DNA from: an uncultured Oscillospiraceae bacterium
Lineage (GTDB): Bacteria; Bacillota; Clostridia; Oscillospirales; Oscillospiraceae
Assembly: GCA_910577805.1 (NCBI GenBank)
Contig: CAJTOE010000110.1
Location: 1-8,266, forward strand
DNA: 8,266 bases
Direction: 5' to 3'
The notes beneath the pieces were generated by a model. The model made no database searches and was not told where the DNA came from. It worked only from the letters and a program-made list of their open reading frames with translations. The translations under genes were made by a program, and so were the position numbers. The first letter of the stretch is position 1, and every line of letters starts with the position of its first letter. Shown in pieces: positions 1 through 5,000 of this stretch.

Positions 1-2
1 AA

Positions 3-113
3 TGGCTGCTGATCCTGCCCATCGGGGCGGGGGCGGCAGGGCTGGCCTTCCTGGGGAAGTTCCTGCTGAAAAAATACAAGGCTAAAAAAGAATGGAAGGA
101 GTACACCACATGA
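3..113 (+). CDS. C-terminal end of an unidentified membrane protein (5' truncated by window)
   Basis: An open frame enters from the left edge and ends at TGA 111-113. The 36 visible residues begin WLLILPIGAGAAGLAFLGKF and continue into a Lys-rich end (KKYKAKKEW). This is one hydrophobic transmembrane helix followed by a basic cytoplasmic tail, so the rest of the protein is probably extracellular. Its stop overlaps the sortase start (ATGA at 110-113), which indicates translational coupling and one operon. The helix and basic tail resemble the end of a sortase substrate or of a single-pass protein from a conjugative element. No LPxTG motif is visible because the upstream part is missing, so the family cannot be named. 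Confidence 0.75.
   Translation, partial: WLLILPIGAGAAGLAFLGKFLLKKYKAKKEWKEYTT
96..101 (+). promoter_or_regulatory. Ribosome-binding site that sets the sortase start
   Basis: AAGGAG at 96-101 lies 8 bases before ATG 110, inside the 3' end of the preceding gene. An in-frame ATG at 92 would overlap this site and add six residues ahead of MKKWK, spoiling a normal signal peptide. The start at 110 is therefore preferred. Confidence 0.8.
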
Positions 114-925
114 AGAAATGGAAAACCACACTGTTGTCCACCGCCCTGCTGCTGGCTCTGGCTGTGACCCCGGCCCATGCGCTGGAATATACCTTTGACG
201 GCCCTCCCACCGGGGATTTTGGCACCCCCACCAGCACGGAGGACATCATCCAGACCGGGGCCGAACCCGCCAACAAGGACAGGAGCAAGAGCAGCGCCCT
301 CATTCCTCCCGGTTTTGGGACACCCACCAGCTACTTGCCCAACTCCGGGGAGTACCTGACCCCGAACCTCGCGGCGGACGGCCCCCTGAGCGGGAGCTAC
401 ACCCTCACCGTGACAGGCGGCACGGGCGGCGGCGCACCGGCCCTCCCCGGCGTGGTTGACACCTCCGCGCCCACCAGTCCGGCCTATCCCACCACCAGCG
501 GCCCCGTCACCGCCTTTACCGATGTGACCGCCGACCTCTATTACAGCAACGGCAGTTTGGGGACATTGGAGATCCCGTCCATTGGCCTGTCGGTCAAGAT
601 CATGCAGGGGACGGACAGCGCCGCGCTGAAAAAGGGTGCGGGCCACTTCACCAACACCAGTATTTGGAACGGCAACGTGGCGCTGGCCGGGCACAACCGG
701 GGGGTAAACAACCATTTTGGCAAAATCCATACACTTGACACGGGCAACACCATCACCCTCACCACCGCCCTGGGAACCCGGACCTACACTGTTACCAGTG
801 TTGCAAAGGTTGACGTGATGGACAACACCATGCTGGAGACCACCAGCGACAACTGCATCACCCTGTTTACCTGTGTCCAGAACCAGCCCAGCTATCGCTG
901 GTGTGTCCGGGGTGTGGAAATTTGA
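110..925 (+). CDS. Class D-like sortase (secreted cysteine transpeptidase)
   Basis: This 271-residue protein is a sortase, which cleaves a sorting motif in a surface protein and transfers it to the cell wall or to another protein outside the membrane. Residues 1-24 form a signal peptide (MKKWKTT, hydrophobic core, then AHA, a good signal peptidase I site). Residues 25-148 are a Pro/Gly/Thr-rich linker containing FGTPTS twice (about 37-42 and 69-74). The sortase fold begins near GTLEIPSIGL (151-160). The catalytic residues fit: His195 in LAGHNRG, Cys255 in TLFTC, Arg263 in SYRWCV. The TLxTC form and the short segment between Cys and Arg suggest class D; the class is a judgement from motifs. 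There is no C-terminal transmembrane helix. It is coupled to the gene before it and followed three bases after its stop by a hairpin. The natural substrate would be the membrane protein upstream, or the downstream adhesin if its 3' end were intact. Confidence 0.92.
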   Translation: MKKWKTTLLSTALLLALAVTPAHALEYTFDGPPTGDFGTPTSTEDIIQTGAEPANKDRSKSSALIPPGFGTPTSYLPNSGEYLTPNLAADGPLSGSYTLTVTGGTGGGAPALPGVVDTSAPTSPAYPTTSGPVTAFTDVTADLYYSNGSLGTLEIPSIGLSVKIMQGTDSAALKKGAGHFTNTSIWNGNVALAGHNRGVNNHFGKIHTLDTGNTITLTTALGTRTYTVTSVAKVDVMDNTMLETTSDNCITLFTCVQNQPSYRWCVRGVEI

Positions 926-927
926 CG

Positions 928-958
928 AAAAATGCGTCTCAGTTTGAGACGCATTTTC
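928..958 (+). terminator. Palindromic hairpin after the sortase gene (copy 1 of repeated element)
   Basis: AAAATGCGTCTCA at 929-941 pairs perfectly with TGAGACGCATTTT at 945-957 across a three-base loop, three bases after the sortase stop. The A-rich left flank and T4 right flank are those of a short bidirectional intrinsic terminator, though the U tract is short. A near-identical palindrome occurs at 1895-1925. A repressor-binding palindrome or a small dispersed repeat is also possible. Confidence 0.6.
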
Positions 959-977
959 GGCGGTGGCATTACATTTT

Positions 978-1006
978 TGGACAATTTTCTCCAAATGTAG
1001 TATAAT
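978..1006 (+). promoter_or_regulatory. Sigma-A-type promoter for the CAP-domain gene
   Basis: TGGACA at 978-983 (5 of 6 matches to TTGACA) and a perfect TATAAT at 1001-1006 are separated by 17 bases. Transcription would start near 1013, leaving a leader of about 40 bases before ATG 1055. An imperfect inverted repeat overlaps the promoter: ACATTTTTGGA at 971-981 against TCCAAATGT at 990-998, two extra T in the left arm. It covers the -35 box and spacer and could be an operator. Confidence 0.75.
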
Positions 1007-1054
1007 AATGGTGGGAAAACCAAACAAAAACTACATTACAGGAGGAAAACGACC

Positions 1055-1837
1055 ATGAAAAAAGCGAGTTTGGCCACCCGGCTCACCGCCGCCATTCTGA
1101 CCCTCTCCCTGCTCACCGTTCCGACCCTGGCCGCAGATCCCCCGGCAAATGCTGTCCGGGTAAGCAGCTACAAGGGCAGTACCCTGGAGGTTGGGGAGCG
1201 CAGCGGCCTTATCATCGGCCCCAGCGTGATGGAGTACACCGTTACCTCCAGCGACCCGGACACGGTGCTGGTGGAGCAGATCACAGGCTTTTGGGTGGCC
1301 GTAGCCAAGGCAGAGGGAACCGCTGAGATCACCGCCGCCAACCGTGCCGGAGAGAGCGGAACCCTGACGCTTACCGTTGGCTCCGGCACTTCCGCCGCTC
1401 CAACGGCTCCCGCCAACGACAACAGCGCAGGCCAGCCGGAAAATCTGGATGTACGGCAGGAACTGATACGGCTTATCAATCAGACCCGCAAGGCCAACGG
1501 CGTATCGGAACTGATGGTAAACGAGGCCCTGATGAACGCAGCCCAGACTATTTCGGACAAGCGGTATTCCTGGCATCACTCCCAGGAGGAATGTGAAGCC
1601 GCACTCGCCAGCGGCTACCCTTACGGTTTTGGCGTAAATCTGACAGTATTCACCGGCGTCGCCACAGAGGACGCCGCCCAGCACGCCCTGGAAAACTGGA
1701 TCAATTCTCCCGGCCACTTTGAGACTATGCTAAAGCCGGCCTGCGACAGCATTGGCGTGGGCGTGACTGAAAGCGGCGGCGTGACTTACTGTTATATGTT
1801 CATCGGCCAGCCGAATACCCACAACCCCTACGAATAA
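1055..1837 (+). CDS. Secreted CAP (SCP/YkwD-like) domain protein with Ig-like module
   Basis: This 260-residue extracellular protein starts after AGGAGG (1040-1045, 9 bases upstream). Residues 1-27 are a signal peptide (MKKASLATRL, hydrophobic stretch, TLA-A). Residues about 33-108 resemble a bacterial Ig-like (BIG2-type) fold, with the segment VAVAKAEGTAEITAAN and a Thr-rich final strand. A Ser/Pro/Ala linker at 110-130 leads to a CAP domain at about 132-252. CAP hallmarks are the helix RQELIRLINQTRKANG, an SWHH stretch (172-175) and NWINSPGHFETML (214-226, His221). Where CAP proteins usually have GEN, this one reads GVNL (193-196), so a conserved Glu of the metal-binding cavity is replaced by Val194. 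Bacterial CAP proteins have varied, often unknown functions, so no activity can be assigned. It has its own promoter and is bracketed by two copies of the same palindrome. There is no wall anchor. Confidence 0.88.
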   Translation: MKKASLATRLTAAILTLSLLTVPTLAADPPANAVRVSSYKGSTLEVGERSGLIIGPSVMEYTVTSSDPDTVLVEQITGFWVAVAKAEGTAEITAANRAGESGTLTLTVGSGTSAAPTAPANDNSAGQPENLDVRQELIRLINQTRKANGVSELMVNEALMNAAQTISDKRYSWHHSQEECEAALASGYPYGFGVNLTVFTGVATEDAAQHALENWINSPGHFETMLKPACDSIGVGVTESGGVTYCYMFIGQPNTHNPYE

Positions 1838-1851
1838 CTGAATATGGACAC

Positions 1852-1888
1852 GGAAAGGCCGTTCAGCCCCAGGCTGGAGGGCCTTTTC
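1852..1888 (+). terminator. Rho-independent terminator of the CAP gene
   Basis: Fourteen bases after the CAP stop, GGAAAGGCC (1852-1860) pairs with GGCCTTTTC (1880-1888, one G-U pair). An inner stem is formed by CAGCC (1864-1868) and GGCTG (1872-1876) around CCA. The A3-GC-T4 arrangement suits termination in both directions. Confidence 0.7.
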
Positions 1889-1894
1889 CCTGCC

Positions 1895-1925
1895 CGAAAT
1901 GCGTCTCAAGTTGAGACGCATTTCG
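1895..1925 (+). repeat. Second copy of the sortase-end palindrome
   Basis: CGAAATGCGTCTCAA (1895-1909) is the exact reverse complement of TTGAGACGCATTTCG (1911-1925). The inner 27 bases (1897-1923) match 930-956 except for the two central bases (AG here, GT there). The two copies flank the CAP gene. It stands between two better terminators, so termination alone does not explain it. Confidence 0.7.
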
Positions 1926-1941
1926 ACACATTTCCCCATGA

Positions 1942-1969
1942 CCGTCCTGCCGCACAGGGCGGCGTTTTT
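1942..1969 (+). terminator. Rho-independent terminator upstream of the adhesin leader
   Basis: CCGTCCTG (1942-1949) pairs with CAGGGCGG (1955-1962, one G-U pair) around the loop CCGCA, followed by CG and five T. This is a well-formed intrinsic terminator. It separates the CAP transcription unit from the adhesin, or could attenuate read-through into it. Confidence 0.65.
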
Positions 1970-2011
1970 ATATCCCCGAAAAATGAGAACGGGAAAAGAA
2001 CTTCCAATCAC

Positions 2012-2066
2012 GCATGAAAGGAGGATTTTCCCAACTTTTCAGGGGAGTTACAGTTTCCTTTCATGC
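2012..2066 (+). promoter_or_regulatory. Adhesin leader with 11-bp perfect inverted repeat
   Basis: GCATGAAAGGA (2012-2022) is exactly complementary to TCCTTTCATGC (2056-2066), with 33 bases between, ending 12 bases before the adhesin ribosome-binding site (AGGAGG 2079-2084, only 4 bases from ATG 2089). The left arm holds an AAAGGAGG Shine-Dalgarno-like stretch that the right arm would cover. It also starts a 20-codon reading frame (2014-2076, MKGGFSQLFRG...) stopping just before the adhesin site. A translational control leader is possible. No clear promoter is seen between 1970 and 2088. Confidence 0.45.
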
Positions 2067-2088
2067 ACGAACATGAACAGGAGGCTAT

Positions 2089-5000
2089 ATGAAAAACCGT
2101 ATTACCGCATTATTTCTGGCAGTCGTCTCCATCCTCAGTATGCTGACGGCTCCCGCCAGCGCCGCCACGCGCAGCACCGCCGCGCCGGACACCATCAAGA
2201 TGGAGGACTGCACCCACAACGGCGTATCCTACGTTTCCCCCAGCCTGGGGACGTGCTACCTCCACCAGATGACCTTTGACTACAACAAACAGAGTACGAT
2301 TGGCTTCTGCGCGGAAAAGGGCAAGGGTATGGGCTGGTCGCTGGAGGGACACACCTGGGATAATCCCCGGTCCGTTTCAGATCCCACTGTATCGACCATG
2401 ATGGCCTACTACTACGCCCACTCCACCGGCGTATTCACCGACGAGGCCCGCGCTCTGGGTGTGGACGATGTGTGGGACAGCGGCTACGCATGGACCATGA
2501 ACGCTTGGGTACAGGCGATTATCTGGCGCTATAAGTCCGGTCTGCTCTCCGATCCCGTTGTGGCCTGCGCCGAGGAACTGCTGTGCGTTTACAACAATCT
2601 GGAGCATACCAGCTATACCAGTATTGACGATACCATGGACGGTAAATCGTTCCGCGACCGCGCCCAGTATATTCTGGATTTGGGAAATCAGGGCGTATGG
2701 GGCGAGTGCAGCGTTTATGAGTTCAATTATGCCGGACCCGGCTCCAACTATCACCCCGCAAATGATGTGCAGGCCGTTATGGTGGGCGAGCTGAACATCA
2801 CCCGCCAAAAATATGAGCTTACCGTCAAAAAGGTAGACAGTACCAACCCCAACAAGGGTCTTGCCGGGGCGCGGTTTATGGTACGTTCGGAAAACGGGAC
2901 CTACTCAAAAGAAATCGTGACAGGGAGAGATGGGACTTATACCCTGTTCGGCCTGGATGCGGGCACTTATGCCGTAACCGAGCTGGAGGCCCCGGAGGGC
3001 TACGAGATCGACAACGCTGGACCGCAGTACGTTGTCCTGCCCAGCAATGGCAACAACACCGTGACCGTCACCTTTGCGGATACCCCCACCATTACCGGCG
3101 AGGGCAGCATCCGCAAGGTGGACGCGGACGATCCCACCAAGGGGCTGGTCGGAGCGGTCATTAAAATTGAGGGCGTGGACAATGATTTTACCGGCACATA
3201 TGTCACCGGAACCGGCGGCTACCTGACCGACGTACCCTGGAAGGATATGCCCATTGGCAGCTACACCGCCGAGGAAGTCACGCCCCCGGAGGGCTATACC
3301 AAAAGCCCCGATGTGAACAAGACCAAGCAGAGCTTCCGCTGGGACGGCAAGACCGACATCGCCCTTGTCTTTGAAAATGACGCCAAAGTGAAAGTCAAGC
3401 TGATTAAGCTGGACGACAGCGATAACCCCCTCCCCGGCGCGGTGTTCAACATCATCAAGGACGGCCAGATCATCGGCACGGAGGCCACCAAGGCGGACGG
3501 CTCCATCACCGTAACGGACGTGACCGAGGGGATGTACGCTTTTGTGGAGGTGAGCGCCCCGGCCCCCTATGCCACCCTGACCGAGCCGGTTATCGCCCAT
3601 GTGGATCAGGCCACTATCAACGGCGGCGGCACTGTCACCGTGACGGCGGCGGATAAGAAGCTGCCCAGCCTGTCCATCCTCAAGCGGGACGCGCAGACCA
3701 AGGAGGTCATTCCCGGAACCGTCTTTGAGGTCAAGGGCATCCACTACGGCTATCACAACGACGTGACCACCGGGCCGGACGGAAAGGCCGTCCTGACCAA
3801 TATCCCCGTGGACAGTTATGAAATCATTGAGAAGTCCGTCCCGGACCCCTATGTGGTGGGGGATGAACCCATGCAGACCATCTACCTCGGCCCCGGCGAG
3901 GAACGGGAGCTGATTTTCGATAATTTGAAGCAGCCCCTTTTGACCATCGCCAAACTTGATGCCGATACAAATGATATTATCCCCGGCACTGTGTTCACCA
4001 TCGAGGCCATTGACGGCGACTATCGCAACGATGTGACCACCGGCGCGGACGGAACGGTTTCCCTGCGGCTGGCCCCCGGCTCCTATAAAATCACGGAGAA
4101 GTCCGTGCCCGCGCCCTACTACCTCCCCAGCAGGAACGCAGACCGGGAGCAGACGGTCAGCCTGAACCCCGGCGATGAGAAAACCGTCACGTTCAAGGAC
4201 CACAAGGCCCCGGAGCTGACCATCTTCAAGGAGGACAGTGTGGCGGGCGCTCCTATTGAGGGGGCCAAGTTCCACGTCACCTACACCAGCAACGGCGAGG
4301 CGGCGGACGCTCCCGGCTCCATTGACTACGGGTATATTTTCACCGACGCCAACGGCCAGATCAAGGTGCATGAGCAGGGCAAGAAGATGTACCCCGGCGA
4401 GTACACCGTGACTGAGGTGGCCCCCGCCCCCGGCTTCCAGATGAAGGAACCCACCACCCAGCGCGTTATTATCCACGGCGGCGAGAGCAAAACCCTGACC
4501 TTCCAGAATGAGCCGTTGAACGGAATTATTGTGGAGAAATACGACAGTGTGACCCATGAGGCCCTGCCCGGATGCACGTTCCAACTGCGTTTCCTGGGTG
4601 GAACCAGTGGCACGGGCGGCACGGTCATCGGGCAGAAAGTGACCGGGAAGAACGGCACCGCCATCTGGACGGGGCTGAAAAGCGGCACTTACGTCGTGGA
4701 GGAAGTCAGCCCTGCGGACGGGTACTCCATCATCAACGCCTCCGAGACGGTGTATCTGGCGGACAGCGGGGAACAGAGTGTCATTACCGTCCGTTTTGAC
4801 AATTCCCCGGACGGGATTTTGCTTATCAGAAAGGTATGCTCCGTCAACCCCAGCATTACACTCCAGGACGCCGAGTTCAAAATCATGTACGCGGACGGCA
4901 CCCTGATCGGGGACAGCAACGGCATATACCGCACCGACGAGAACGGCGAAATCCGCATTAGCGGGCTAAAACCCGGCAAGAGCGTGGTAGTAACGGAAAC

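Noticed and set aside
92..109. Earlier ATG for the sortase
   Set aside because: It overlaps the AAGGAG site and would add MEGVHH before a normal signal peptide. ATG 110 has proper spacing.
1031..1717. Minus-strand frame opposite the CAP gene
   Set aside because: Antisense shadow; the plus frame has a signal peptide, CAP motifs, promoter and ribosome site.
1899..2279. Plus-strand frame of 126 codons starting in the palindrome
   Set aside because: It runs through a terminator and leader and then out of frame into the adhesin. No ribosome site and no family resemblance.
2905..4584. Long minus-strand open frame of 559 codons opposite the adhesin
   Set aside because: It is the antisense shadow of a GC-rich repeat gene. 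It has no ribosome site and no recognisable domain, while the plus frame is clearly coding throughout.
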